Translations under genes and position numbers: made by a program
Source: Planctomycetota bacterium
GTDB taxonomy: Bacteria > Planctomycetota > Planctomycetia > Pirellulales > Pirellulaceae
Length of the DNA: 42,956 nt
Direction of reading: 5' to 3'
Assembly (NCBI GenBank): GCA_024276655.1
Contig: JAJRWU010000138.1
Coordinates: 1-42,956, forward strand
Shown here: positions 25,345 through 34,661 of the stretch, in pieces
How the letters are laid out: each line of letters opens with the position of its first letter
Numbering within the stretch: position 1 is the stretch's first letter
Notes under the pieces: generated by a model
The model's database searches: none
What the model saw: the letters and a program-made list of their open reading frames with translations, nothing else
What the model was told of the DNA's origin: nothing

Positions 25345-28308
25345 ATGTCGAATATATTTTCCCCGCGCATGTCGCTTTCAATGGTGTTGCTCGTCGCCTG
25401 CGCGGCCAAAGGCGTGGCTGCCGCGGAGCCTACCGCCGCATCTGCTCCGCAACCCCAGTCGCCGCCGAAATCGCCCCGCGATTCGTTGGCCATGCATCGG
25501 GTTGGCGAGGGTTATGTCGTGGAGTTGGTCGCGGCGGAGCCGCTGGTTGTCGACCCCGTGGCGATTGCCTGGGGCGCCGACGGCAAGCTTTGGGTGGTCG
25601 AAATGGCCGACTACCCCAACGGCATCGACGGAAACGGCAAGGCCGGCGGACGCATTCGCTACCTGCAAGATTCCAACCGCGATGGGAAATACGATACGTC
25701 GACGTTGTTCCTGGAGGGCGTTAATTTTCCCACCGGAGTGCTGCCTTGGCAGAACGGCGTGCTGGTCACCGCCGCGCCGGAAATCTTCTACGCCGAAGAC
25801 ACCAACGGCGACGGCAAGGCCGACCTCCGCAAGTCGCTCTACACTGGCTTCTTTGAAGGCAACCAACAACTGCGAGTCAACGGACTGCGTTGGGGGTTGG
25901 ATAATTGGGTCCATTGCGCGCTTGGCAGTCATCATGGAGGTTACGCCGCGCAAACCAAAATTCGCTCCGCCATCAGCGGCGTCGTGACACAACTGGGCGG
26001 CCGAGATTTTCGCATTCGCCCCGATCAGGGCTTGCTCGATCCTTTGGCCGGTCCCTCGCAATTCGGCCGTAATCGAGACGACTGGGGCAACTGGTTCGGC
26101 GAGCAGAACAGTTACCCGTTGTGGCATTATGTGTTGGAAGATTACTACACCCGCCGCAACCCCTTCGCGGCGCCGCCCGATCCTCGCAAGCAGTTGCTGC
26201 TGCCGGCGAATCCGAAGGTGTATCCGGTCAAGGCGGCGCAGAAGCGGTTTCACAGCTTTGAGCAGTCGGGGCATTTCACCTCGGCTTGTTCGGCGATGAT
26301 CTATCGCGACACGTTGCTCTTCAAAGGCCGCGAAACGCAGCATGCGTTCACCTGCGAGCCGTTTCATAACCTCGTTCACCACGCCGTGCTTCGCGACGCC
26401 GGCGTGAGCTTCACCGCCAAGCGCGCCGCTGAGGAGCAGGAATCGGAGTTCTTCGCTTCGGCCGATCGTTGGTGTCGGCCGGTGATGGCGCGAACCGGTC
26501 CCGACGGAGCGTTATGGGTCGTGGACATGTACCGCTATATGATCGAACACCCGCAGTGGTTGCCAAAAGAAGGCCAAGAAGAACTCAAGCCGTTCTATCG
26601 CTCGGGCGATGATCGCGGGCGAATCTATCGCATTTACCGCAAGGGCGAGGCGCCGCAACGCGTTCCGCAAGTTGGCGGCATGAACACCGAACAACTCGTC
26701 GCGATGTTGGAAAGCCCGAACGGCTGGCGGCGGGATACAGCGCAGCGATTGCTCGTGCAACGGAAAGACGCGAACGCCGCCGTGCTGCTGGAAAATCTGG
26801 CCGCCACGAGCCAGAACCCATTGGCTCGACTACACGCGCTCTGCACGCTCGACGGTTTGAACGCGTTGGGCGCCGACGCGCTGGAGCGCGCCTTGGCCGA
26901 TTCCCACCCGGCGGTTCGGCGCCGCGCTGTGCGTTTGGCGGAGCCGCTCGCGGGCCGGCACCCCCAGTTGATCGAGAAAGTGCTTTCGCTGGCGCAAGAC
27001 CCTGACGCCAAGGTTCGTTTGCAAGTCGCTTGCTCGCTGGGCCAATGGGAACACGCGCGCATCGGCCAAGCTCTTGCGCAACTCGCCATGACCGAGCCGC
27101 GAGATTCTTACACGGTTGCGGCGGTGATGAGTTCGCTGAACAAAACGAATATTGCTGGCGCCTTGGCCGCAACGCTGGAGGTTTGCCGCCAGGGCGGGGC
27201 GGCGGGCAAACTCGCCGGCCGGTTGCTCGCGATGGCCGTGCATTTGGAGCAAAACGAAGCCATCGCGGCCGGGGTTCAAAAAGTGATCGCTGATCAAGAC
27301 GGGCGGTTTGCCGCTTGGCAATTTGTCGCCGCGGCCGATATGTTCGACGCACTCGCGGGTAGTGGCGTTGCGCTCGAATCGAGGGTTGACGCAGCCGTGT
27401 TCGCGCAAGTAACCGCCTTGATCTCGACGGCGCGAACATATGCTCCCGACGATCAGGCCGACCAGCAACTTCGGCAAGCCGCCGTGCGGCTATTGGCAAG
27501 GCGGAAAGAGAACCTGCATCACGATCTTCAACTGTTGGGCGAGTTACTCGCGCCCCAGACTCCCGCACCGATTCAAGAGGCCATCGTTTCGCATTTGGCG
27601 CGGCGGCCCACGCGTGAAGTTGCCGAAGTGCTGCTAGCGAACTGGAAGAGCCACGGCCCCGCGCTGCGCACCAGCATTCTCTCGGTGCTCGCGACTCGCC
27701 GAGATTGGATTGAGGTTCTGCTAGACAACATGGAAAGCGCGAACGTCGTGTCGGCCGATATTGACATCGCGATGCGGCAGCGTTTGGCGGCTCGCAAGGA
27801 AGCCGGCTTGCGCTCGCGATTGGAGAAACAATTGGCGTTGGCCGTAACCGCCGACCGCCAAGAGGTGCTGTCGAATTTCGCCCCGGCGCTGGCTTCCCAC
27901 GGCGACTCCAAACGCGGCGCGACCCTGTTCGAATCGAAGTGTTCTCAGTGCCACAAGATCGGCGAAAAAGGCCACGAAGTTGGGCCGAACCTTGTCTCGC
28001 TGACCAACAAAACGCCGCAGTCCCTACTCACCGCGATACTGGATCCCAGCCAGGCGGTGGAGCCCAAGTACATCAACTACACGGTCATCACGGACGACGG
28101 CCTGACCTATACCGGCATGTTGGCCTCCGAAACCGGGAACAGCATCACGCTGCTGGGCCCTGAAACCAAACGGCAGGTGATACTCCGCAATCAGGTTGAA
28201 CTGATGCGCAGCACAGGAAAATCGATGATGCCCGAGGGCTTTGAAAAAGTACTTTCGGCGAAAGACTGCGCCGATATCATGGCCTTCATTTCCGGCCTTG
28301 GTCGTTGA
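25345..28308 (+). CDS. PVC-type membrane-bound dehydrogenase / HEAT / CxxCH cytochrome fusion
   Basis: A 987-residue exported protein. The hydrophobic core (MSLSMVLLVACAA, from residue 9) and VAAAEP give a signal peptide. The ATG at 25345 has GGAG 12 bp upstream, and the ATG at 25369 is an alternative. Residues about 45-430 match the putative membrane-bound dehydrogenase (propeller) domain typical of planctomycetes and Verrucomicrobia. About 440-850 is helical and HEAT-like. The C-terminus from about 855 is a c-type cytochrome with C866-SQ-C869-H870 and a likely Met ligand at M961 or M962 in SMMPEG. The expected role is periplasmic oxidation of a sugar or alcohol with electron transfer through heme; the substrate is unknown. 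Its 3' end overlaps the convergent beta-helix gene by 23 bp. Confidence 0.9.
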   Translation: MSNIFSPRMSLSMVLLVACAAKGVAAAEPTAASAPQPQSPPKSPRDSLAMHRVGEGYVVELVAAEPLVVDPVAIAWGADGKLWVVEMADYPNGIDGNGKAGGRIRYLQDSNRDGKYDTSTLFLEGVNFPTGVLPWQNGVLVTAAPEIFYAEDTNGDGKADLRKSLYTGFFEGNQQLRVNGLRWGLDNWVHCALGSHHGGYAAQTKIRSAISGVVTQLGGRDFRIRPDQGLLDPLAGPSQFGRNRDDWGNWFGEQNSYPLWHYVLEDYYTRRNPFAAPPDPRKQLLLPANPKVYPVKAAQKRFHSFEQSGHFTSACSAMIYRDTLLFKGRETQHAFTCEPFHNLVHHAVLRDAGVSFTAKRAAEEQESEFFASADRWCRPVMARTGPDGALWVVDMYRYMIEHPQWLPKEGQEELKPFYRSGDDRGRIYRIYRKGEAPQRVPQVGGMNTEQLVAMLESPNGWRRDTAQRLLVQRKDANAAVLLENLAATSQNPLARLHALCTLDGLNALGADALERALADSHPAVRRRAVRLAEPLAGRHPQLIEKVLSLAQDPDAKVRLQVACSLGQWEHARIGQALAQLAMTEPRDSYTVAAVMSSLNKTNIAGALAATLEVCRQGGAAGKLAGRLLAMAVHLEQNEAIAAGVQKVIADQDGRFAAWQFVAAADMFDALAGSGVALESRVDAAVFAQVTALISTARTYAPDDQADQQLRQAAVRLLARRKENLHHDLQLLGELLAPQTPAPIQEAIVSHLARRPTREVAEVLLANWKSHGPALRTSILSVLATRRDWIEVLLDNMESANVVSADIDIAMRQRLAARKEAGLRSRLEKQLALAVTADRQEVLSNFAPALASHGDSKRGATLFESKCSQCHKIGEKGHEVGPNLVSLTNKTPQSLLTAILDPSQAVEPKYINYTVITDDGLTYTGMLASETGNSITLLGPETKRQVILRNQVELMRSTGKSMMPEGFEKVLSAKDCADIMAFISGLGR

Positions 28309-30226
28309 CCAGCCGCCGGCGCCGATAGTGGGCTTCCAGGCCGGCTTTTGTTGATTCAGGCGTGGGCGGCTTCCATTTCTCCGCCAACACTTCCGTGTTG
28401 GCCTTGAACGTGATGGTTTTAGGATCGGTGGCGTTGAAGCGAAATGTTGGAATCCCCTTGGAGGCAACCAGTATATTGTTGCGAACAAGGTCGGCGCTGG
28501 CTTTGTGAAAACGAATCGGGCTGCGCTCAATGTTGTAGATCGTGTTCTGTTCGATCAACAGTTCCGAACTGCCTTCATCGATGAACAACCCGTTGCTTTC
28601 CGCCCGACCCGCGTTCAACGGAACATCGTGAATCAGGTTGCCGCGCAACGCCGAGCCGGGTTGCCGCCCCAGCGTGTAGATTCCTCCGCCATCGGACAGG
28701 ACTTGCATCACGTGATGAATGTGGTTGTATTCGACCACGTTTTTCTTGCAGGGCGTGGGGTTGGTGTTCCACATCCAGCCAATGGAAACGCCGGTGTAAG
28801 GCAGGTCGTGGATTTCGTTGTGGGCGATCACGGTTCCCTCGGTAATGCCTCCCCAAATCCCCACGCAGCCGTAGTACGTGGCGCCGCAGTGATGGATATG
28901 GTTGTTCGCAATCAGGTTGTTCTTGGCCAGTAGTTGCAACGACGTACTTTGCCCGCCAGCCATCACGCCGTTGCCGCCAACATCGAAAATTTGATTGCCG
29001 ACCACACGGTTCTGTTCGCAAGCGCCTTCCAAACTAAGCGCGGTTCCGCCCACATGGGAAATGCGGCAGTTTTCAAACCGACATCCAAACGCGTTTTCCA
29101 GCACCACGGCCGCCGGCATCCGGCTTCTTCCCCGCGCGCCGCTCCGCGGCTCATGAAAACCGGCTTGAATACCGGCATAGCCGGAGGGCAGATTCGGCCC
29201 GCTGCAATGGGAGAACGTCAAACCGGAGAAAACGAGGTTCTTGATCTGCGATCCTGTTTCGCAATCGCCTCGCACGACCAATAGTTGTTCGAGAACCGGA
29301 GCAATGATCGTGGTTTGGCCTATCCGTTCACCGGGGCGCGGAACATAAGACAGCACGCCTTGTTTCCGATCCAGATACCATTCGCCGGGCGTATCTAAAA
29401 GTTCCGGTGCATGCTCGACAAAGTATCGCGGATGCTGCTCGAAGCCGGTAATTCGGAAGAAGCTGTGTCCGCTGGATCCGATAGGATCGGTGAAGCTCAC
29501 CATGTTTGTCTTCTCATTGATATTCTTGATTCCGACTCGCGAAATCGACCAGTCGTGTAGAAAGACAACCCGTGCGTCCGCCAGATTCGAGTACCGTTGC
29601 AGATCGTTTTTCTTGAACTGGAAACTGGTGTGGTCATCGGGCCCGGTCGCGGCAACGCGGAAAAATCCCTGGTCCGGCTCACGAGCCGGCGGACGCCGCT
29701 TGCCGCCCACGAAGAGTTGCTGGAAGAACCAATTGCCGGCCTTCACTTGCGGTAGGGAGGCGGTCCAGCGGCCATCTGCTTGGCGCCGACTTTTGATCGC
29801 CCGCCTGCCGCTGAACACCGGCCGTTCGCCAGGATACGCCGCGTAAGTGATGGAATGTGCGTCGGAGCCGGAATCTTGCAGCTCGAAGCGTATGGGCTGT
29901 TTCAAGACATACGAGCCGCCGCGAACCAGCACGAGGATCTCTTTTTCGAGGCCGGCTTGCTTTAATTTTCGCACGGCGTCGCGTGCGCGTTCGAGCGATG
30001 CAAACGGTTGTTCCCGCGTTCCCGGCGATTTATCACTGCCATTGGCCGCGACGAAAAAATCGGCCCCCTTCGTTTCGCGAGCAGTGGCGGTCTGAGGATA
30101 CAGTAACAGCAACAAACCCAGGCCAAGGAGCGGCGCCATCCAGAACGGTTTCGTTTTCATCGCCCCATATTTCGGCAAGCCGGCCATTGCCTGCTTCGGA
30201 AACTTTTGTCGTTGTGTGTCCGGCAT
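28286..30226 (-). CDS. Secreted right-handed parallel beta-helix protein
   Basis: A 646-residue protein. After a hydrophobic segment (LLGLGLLLLLYP, about residues 33-44) come FFVAANGSDKSPGT and FASLERARDAV, the standard entry to secreted pectate-lyase-like beta-helix proteins. Repeating coils follow, such as VVGNQIFDVGGNGVMAGG, IANNHIHHCG and VIAHNEIHDLPYTG. Relatives include polysaccharide lyases and glycosidases, but no catalytic set could be assigned. The ATG at 30226 has AGAGGA 8 bp upstream. An internal ATG at 30160 (MKTKPFWMAPL) would give a more ordinary signal peptide, but its GGGG lies only 3 bp away. It converges on the PVC cytochrome gene with a 23-bp tail overlap and is co-directional with the Gfo/Idh gene at 30308-31666. 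Confidence 0.83.
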   Translation of the reverse strand: MPDTQRQKFPKQAMAGLPKYGAMKTKPFWMAPLLGLGLLLLLYPQTATARETKGADFFVAANGSDKSPGTREQPFASLERARDAVRKLKQAGLEKEILVLVRGGSYVLKQPIRFELQDSGSDAHSITYAAYPGERPVFSGRRAIKSRRQADGRWTASLPQVKAGNWFFQQLFVGGKRRPPAREPDQGFFRVAATGPDDHTSFQFKKNDLQRYSNLADARVVFLHDWSISRVGIKNINEKTNMVSFTDPIGSSGHSFFRITGFEQHPRYFVEHAPELLDTPGEWYLDRKQGVLSYVPRPGERIGQTTIIAPVLEQLLVVRGDCETGSQIKNLVFSGLTFSHCSGPNLPSGYAGIQAGFHEPRSGARGRSRMPAAVVLENAFGCRFENCRISHVGGTALSLEGACEQNRVVGNQIFDVGGNGVMAGGQSTSLQLLAKNNLIANNHIHHCGATYYGCVGIWGGITEGTVIAHNEIHDLPYTGVSIGWMWNTNPTPCKKNVVEYNHIHHVMQVLSDGGGIYTLGRQPGSALRGNLIHDVPLNAGRAESNGLFIDEGSSELLIEQNTIYNIERSPIRFHKASADLVRNNILVASKGIPTFRFNATDPKTITFKANTEVLAEKWKPPTPESTKAGLEAHYRRRRLVNDQGRK

Positions 30227-30307
30227 GGAAAATATCCTCTATTGTCATGATGTTGGTTAACCGCACCCCAAGCTATACCCCTGTTGTTTATACATAGGTT
30301 TCACCCC

Positions 30308-31666
30308 CTACACGTGTTCCGGCACGACGTACGGCGGGCGATAGCTGGGCTTGTTGAGCAACGCGTTCGCTTCGTCGTCGCCGACGACCATTTCCGTTTT
30401 TGGATCAAAGTTCAATTGCCGTCCCACCTGATAGGCGGTGCGCGCCAACAGGCAGAGCGCCATCGATTTTTGGCCTTCCTCGATTTCGGCGTGCAGAATG
30501 CTGTGGTCGCGAGCGCGAATCGCGGCGATCCAATTCTGGAAATGCGGCAAGTCGGCCATCGCATGTTCTTCATCGGCCTTGCTCGGACCTGGTTCGCCCT
30601 TGGGCCCCATGAACGTGTGGTAGCTGCTGTAGTCGGGGAAGATCATATAGCCCTTGCCGCCAAAGAAGATCGTACCGACGGGAAAGTTGGGTTGAACGAA
30701 CGGAAATTGGTCGCGAAAACCCGCCTCGCTGTTGGTGTACCAAGAACGATGTTCGTAAGTGACCAACGGCTCGGCGTTTTCAAACCGATACGTAATCGCG
30801 ACATGCGTGGGCGAGGTGCGGTCGTCGTCGTGAACAAACTTACCGCCCGTGGCCGTGACCTGCGTCGGGTGGCTGTCGAGCCCAAGCCCCCAACGCAGGA
30901 TATCCAATTCATGAATCGCCTGGTTGGCGAAGGCGCCGCTGGCCAGCTCCAGGTTCCAGTACCAGCGCCGATGCCAGAACTGGCTGTACTTGCGCAGGGG
31001 TTTCGGCCCCAGCCATTGATCCCAGTCGAGGCCCTTTGGCACGGGGCTAGGATTGACGCGGCCCAAGTTGCCGCGAATCTTGTAGTCCAGACCGCGAGCC
31101 ATGTAGACCTCGCCGATGGCGCCTTCCCGCAACTTCGCGATTCCCTCCATGATATTGGGGCTCGAGCGGTTCTGCGTGCCATGTTGGACGATCCGATTAT
31201 ACTTGCGCGCCGCGGCAACCACTTGCCGGCCCTCAAACAGATTGTGCGCGCCAGGCTTCTCGACATAAACATCCTTGCCCGCTTGGCAGGCCCAAATGGT
31301 GGATAGCGCATGCCAGCGATCTCCCAAGGCGTCGCTAACCGCATCGATCGATTTGTCGTCGAACATTTTTCGCATGTCGCTGTAGCGGGTGAGCTTCTTG
31401 CCTTTCAATTCAGGGTAGCGTTCCGTGGCCGAATCAAGTTTGTTTTGATCGCAGTCGCAGATCGCGACAATCTCGACATTGTCGCCGGCCAATTTTGACA
31501 ACGCCGCCACGTGCGACCGCATGCGTCCTCCCAGGCCTAACAAACCCACTCGGATACGGTCGTTCGCGCCGCCGCGAGCTTGGGCAATTGCTGGAGCCGC
31601 CACCAGCGCCGCACCAGTAACAGCAGCCGTGCTCTTGAGAAAATCTCTTCGATCTGTGCCTGCCAT
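30308..31666 (-). CDS. Tat-exported Gfo/Idh/MocA family oxidoreductase
   Basis: A 452-residue protein starting at the ATG at 31664-31666, where AAGGAG lies 7 bp upstream. A longer frame to 31759 adds 31 non-conserved residues and is rejected. RRDFLK (6-11) and an Ala-rich stretch form a Tat signal, so a folded cofactor-loaded protein is expected outside the cytoplasm. RVGLLGLGGRM is the NAD(P)-binding Rossmann motif, and E136-K137-P138 is the family's EKP motif contributing the catalytic-site lysine. Family members oxidise or reduce sugars and inositols; the substrate is unknown. The beta-helix gene follows 82 bp downstream on the same strand. Confidence 0.9.
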   Translation of the reverse strand: MAGTDRRDFLKSTAAVTGAALVAAPAIAQARGGANDRIRVGLLGLGGRMRSHVAALSKLAGDNVEIVAICDCDQNKLDSATERYPELKGKKLTRYSDMRKMFDDKSIDAVSDALGDRWHALSTIWACQAGKDVYVEKPGAHNLFEGRQVVAAARKYNRIVQHGTQNRSSPNIMEGIAKLREGAIGEVYMARGLDYKIRGNLGRVNPSPVPKGLDWDQWLGPKPLRKYSQFWHRRWYWNLELASGAFANQAIHELDILRWGLGLDSHPTQVTATGGKFVHDDDRTSPTHVAITYRFENAEPLVTYEHRSWYTNSEAGFRDQFPFVQPNFPVGTIFFGGKGYMIFPDYSSYHTFMGPKGEPGPSKADEEHAMADLPHFQNWIAAIRARDHSILHAEIEEGQKSMALCLLARTAYQVGRQLNFDPKTEMVVGDDEANALLNKPSYRPPYVVPEHV

Positions 31667-31673
31667 GGGAATG

Positions 31674-31679
31674 CTCCTT
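31674..31679 (-). promoter_or_regulatory. Shine-Dalgarno that fixes the Gfo/Idh start
   Basis: AAGGAG on the minus strand, 7 bp before the ATG at 31666. It supports the internal start over the one at 31759. Confidence 0.8.
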
Positions 31680-31888
31680 TTATCCGGTTCGGTTGAAAAC
31701 ACAGTACATTGGCGCCGGTTCTTGCCCTTCGCACGGTTGCCGCCGATTGTTTCAGGCAACGGCTCCCTACTTGCAAATCAGTGTAACGGTTTCTATACTA
31801 AACAACCACAGTCCTGTTTGTCTAGTAGTGACGGCGGACGCCAACACACACCTTCCTCAATCGTTGCGCCTAATATGTTGCGTCTAAT

Positions 31889-32902
31889 ATGATGAACGGT
31901 CGCGAACGAGTTTTGGCGTTTTTAGCGGGTGAATCGGTCGACCGATTGCCGTTGATGCCTGTCGTGATGATGTTTTGCGCCGACCAGATCGGCGTCAAAT
32001 ACGGGGAGTATGTCCAGGACTTTCGAGTTTTGGCCGAAGCGCAGATTCGCACGGCGGAGCGATTCCACTTCGACATCGTCTGCAATATGTCGGATCCGGC
32101 GCGAGAAGCAGCCGACTGCGGGGCGCGTGTCGAATTCTATGACGACCAACCCGCCGCGATCATCGAGAGCGACGCGCTGTTGGCGAACAAGGAAACGCTC
32201 GCAAGTTTGGCGGCGCCCAAACCGCTGGGCGGCGGCAGAATGCATGCCGCCGTCAAGGCCTTGCGTTTGATGAAAGAGCGCGTGGGAAATGAGAAGGCCG
32301 TTATGGGCTGGGTGGAAGGGCCCTGCGCCGAAGCTGCTGATCTGCGCGGCATCAACACCTTGATGTTTGATTTCTACGACGATCCTGCGTTCATCCGCCG
32401 GCTGTTCGATTTCACTCTCGATATGGCCTTGGATTACGCGCGGGCCCAAGTCGATGCGGGCGCCGATATCATCGGCATCGGCGACGCGGCGGCGTCGTTG
32501 ATCGGCCCCAAGTTCTACAATGAATTTGTCTGGCCTCATGAGAAGAAACTCGTCGATGGAATCCAGGCCATGGGCGCCGCCGCTCGACTACACATTTGCG
32601 GCAACACGAACGCGATCGTCGAAGGCATGGGGAGTTTGGGCTGCCAGATCGTCGACCTGGATTACTTCACGTCGATCGCCGCGGCGCGGCAGGCGATGGG
32701 GCCGGAGCAAATTTTGCTGGGCAATATCGATCCCGTCCGAGATCTTCGCAACGCCAGCGCTGTTTCGGTGACTGCCGCGATTGCCGAATGCCATCGTCAG
32801 GCTGGCGACCGTTTTATCGTTGGCGCCGGTTGTGAAGTTCCCCGCGACACGCCGCTGGAAAATGTTCGCGCCATGACCAACTACGCGTGTTCGCGGCTTT
32901 GA
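31889..32902 (+). CDS. Uroporphyrinogen decarboxylase-superfamily methyltransferase (MtaA/MtbA-like, with zinc site)
   Basis: A 337-residue cytosolic TIM-barrel protein of the URO-D superfamily. It starts with NGRERVLAFLAGESVDRLP, typical of corrinoid-dependent methyltransferases rather than heme-pathway HemE. H235-I-C237-G and C315 (GAGCEVP) form the H-x-C...C zinc site used by MtaA/MtbA-type enzymes to activate a thiol. A true HemE lacks this pattern. The methyl donor/acceptor pair cannot be inferred. The start is the first of two adjacent ATGs, and no Shine-Dalgarno is visible. The short frame ending at 31892 overlaps the start as ATGA. It is divergent from the Gfo/Idh gene and followed 134 bp later by a second superfamily member. 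Confidence 0.85.
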   Translation: MMNGRERVLAFLAGESVDRLPLMPVVMMFCADQIGVKYGEYVQDFRVLAEAQIRTAERFHFDIVCNMSDPAREAADCGARVEFYDDQPAAIIESDALLANKETLASLAAPKPLGGGRMHAAVKALRLMKERVGNEKAVMGWVEGPCAEAADLRGINTLMFDFYDDPAFIRRLFDFTLDMALDYARAQVDAGADIIGIGDAAASLIGPKFYNEFVWPHEKKLVDGIQAMGAAARLHICGNTNAIVEGMGSLGCQIVDLDYFTSIAAARQAMGPEQILLGNIDPVRDLRNASAVSVTAAIAECHRQAGDRFIVGAGCEVPRDTPLENVRAMTNYACSRL

Positions 32903-32940
32903 ATCGAAAATAACTACTTGGGCGGCGCGGCAAAGCCACG

Positions 32941-33000
32941 CGCCAATTCAGAAGCCCGGATTTTTCAAAAAGCCGGGCTTCTCAAACGCCAATTCAGAAT
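32941..33000. repeat. Hairpin flanked by 13-bp direct repeats
   Basis: CGCCAATTCAGAA occurs at 32941-32953 and 32988-33000, enclosing a perfect 10-bp stem (AGAAGCCCGG at 32950-32959, CCGGGCTTCT at 32973-32982). No U-tract follows. It may attenuate or terminate transcription between the two URO-D-like genes, or be a small duplicated element. Confidence 0.65.
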
Positions 33001-33036
33001 TTAATTTGTCCACGCTTCCTTGGAGTGACCGCCAAT

Positions 33037-34503
33037 ATGAGTACGACTCTTGACTCGGCCAAGTCGCTCGACATTGAAGCCCGGTACGCGCAGCGGTTCG
33101 CCCGCTACACGACCGCCATGCGGAATGAAATGCCTGATCGCATTCCCATTCGGCCGTTCGCCGCTGAGTTCACCGGCGTGTATGCCGGGTATACCTGCCA
33201 GGAATTGACGCACAACTACCAGAATGCGTTTGACGCCGTTTGCAAATGCGCGGCCGACTTCGAGTGGGACGCGGTCGTGCCAAATATGGTTTACGTCTGG
33301 ACCGGCCTAGCACAATCGCTGGGGCTCAAATACTACGCCATTCCCGGAATCGATATCCCCGCCGACACCGGCTTTCAATACCGAGAGCCAAAGCCCGACG
33401 AAGCCTTCATGAAGCCCGATGAGTACGACGCCTTGATCGAGGACCCCACCGGATTTTTGTACAACGTGTGGCTTCCCCGCGTCGCGGCGCCGCTGGTTCC
33501 AATCGGTGAACCGTGTACGGTTGAGAACAATTTGGCGTTGGTGAAAACCAGCATGGCGATGATGCAGTATTTCGCGGCTTTTGGTCCTCAAGTGGAGCGA
33601 CTGCGAACGGAGTGCGGCACGGTTTCCGCGATTGCCGGCATTTTGAAAGCTCCGCTCGACATCATCGCCGACAAAATGCGAGGCTATCTGGGGCTGGTAG
33701 ACGATTTGTTCGAGCGGCCTGAAAAAGTTCTCGCGGCTTGCGAGGCGCTGGCGCCGCATTTGGCGCACGTTGCAAAAACAACCGGCGACCCCGAGAGAAA
33801 CGCGCCGGTCGGCCTTTGGATGCACCGGGGCGGCGTGCCGTTTGTCTCACCCAAGATCTTCGAAAACATCTATTGGGCGACGCTCAAACCGATCATTCAA
33901 GATCTTTGGTCGGAAGGTCTGCAAACGCTGTTCTACGCCGAGGGCAGTTGGGACCACCACCTCGAATCGTTTGCCGAACTGCCCGACCGCAGCATCGTGT
34001 ACCACCTCGACCAAGGCGACATCTACAAAACGAGAGACGTGCTCGGCGACAAATTTTGCTTGAGCGGCGGCCTGCCCAATACGTTGCTTTCCTTGGGCGA
34101 GCCGCAAGATGTTCGCAAGCGTTGCCTGGAGCTTATCGAAGGCATTGCACAAGACGGCGGTTACATCATAGACGCCAGCGCGATTATCCAGAACGATGCG
34201 ACCGTTGAAAATATCCGCGTCATGACCGAAACGACGCTGGAACATGGCGTCTATTCGCGCGGCCACAGCGGCGGGAGCTTGACCGCCGGCGGCCCGCGTC
34301 CGTTGCCCGAACATGCAAGGCCCGGCTCGTTCCTGGCGCCTCCCGCAGCCGACAAACCGCAGCCCGGCGAGTGTTATGCGTGGCGTAAGAAAAGAGCGGA
34401 AATCGGCCCGATCGAAGGCGATGAAAACATCTGCCAAAAGACATGGCAAGATATCGACGCTCTCGGCAACGCATTCATCTGGCAACTGCTGTTGTCTTTT
34501 TAG
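33037..34503 (+). CDS. Uroporphyrinogen decarboxylase-superfamily protein lacking the zinc motif
   Basis: A 488-residue protein from the ATG at 33037. GGAG lies 11 bp upstream and overlaps an alternative GTG at 33025, which would add four residues. The barrel pattern MRNEMPDRIPIRPFAAEF at the start and IIDASAIIQNDATVENIRVMTE near the end match the URO-D superfamily. At the position of the neighbour's HxCG zinc motif it has IVYHLDQGDIYK, and no GCE-type cysteine follows, so the thiol-activating zinc site appears missing. It is about 150 residues longer than its neighbour. It could be a decarboxylase-like enzyme, a corrinoid methyltransferase with another chemistry, or a partner subunit. Confidence 0.8.
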   Translation: MSTTLDSAKSLDIEARYAQRFARYTTAMRNEMPDRIPIRPFAAEFTGVYAGYTCQELTHNYQNAFDAVCKCAADFEWDAVVPNMVYVWTGLAQSLGLKYYAIPGIDIPADTGFQYREPKPDEAFMKPDEYDALIEDPTGFLYNVWLPRVAAPLVPIGEPCTVENNLALVKTSMAMMQYFAAFGPQVERLRTECGTVSAIAGILKAPLDIIADKMRGYLGLVDDLFERPEKVLAACEALAPHLAHVAKTTGDPERNAPVGLWMHRGGVPFVSPKIFENIYWATLKPIIQDLWSEGLQTLFYAEGSWDHHLESFAELPDRSIVYHLDQGDIYKTRDVLGDKFCLSGGLPNTLLSLGEPQDVRKRCLELIEGIAQDGGYIIDASAIIQNDATVENIRVMTETTLEHGVYSRGHSGGSLTAGGPRPLPEHARPGSFLAPPAADKPQPGECYAWRKKRAEIGPIEGDENICQKTWQDIDALGNAFIWQLLLSF

Positions 34504-34558
34504 GTTTTGCTGGAGAACGCGTTGTTGGCTGGTTTGTTGTTTGCCGCGTGATCAGCGA

Positions 34559-34588
34559 TTGACGTTCGCGCCGCGAGCAAGGTATCAT
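34559..34588 (+). promoter_or_regulatory. Probable promoter of the Rrf2 gene
   Basis: TTGACG (34559-34564), an 18-bp spacer and TATCAT (34583-34588), about 75 bp before the GTG start. Confidence 0.5.
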
Positions 34589-34594
34589 ACAAGT

Positions 34595-34605
34595 TGAGAA
34601 ACTCA
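34595..34605. promoter_or_regulatory. Possible Rrf2 operator
   Basis: TGAG-AAA-CTCA is a perfect 4-bp inverted repeat with a 3-bp spacer, just downstream of the -10 box where an autorepressor would bind. This is inference only. Confidence 0.3.
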
Positions 34606-34661
34606 TTAAACTACCTTTGGTTAGTTGTCTTTACCCAACCCATTCTTGAAGGGCGGAATTC

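Noticed and set aside
31667-31759. N-terminal extension of the Gfo/Idh oxidoreductase
   Set aside because: A strong AAGGAG at proper distance and the Tat motif both point to the ATG at 31666. The extension is not protein-like.
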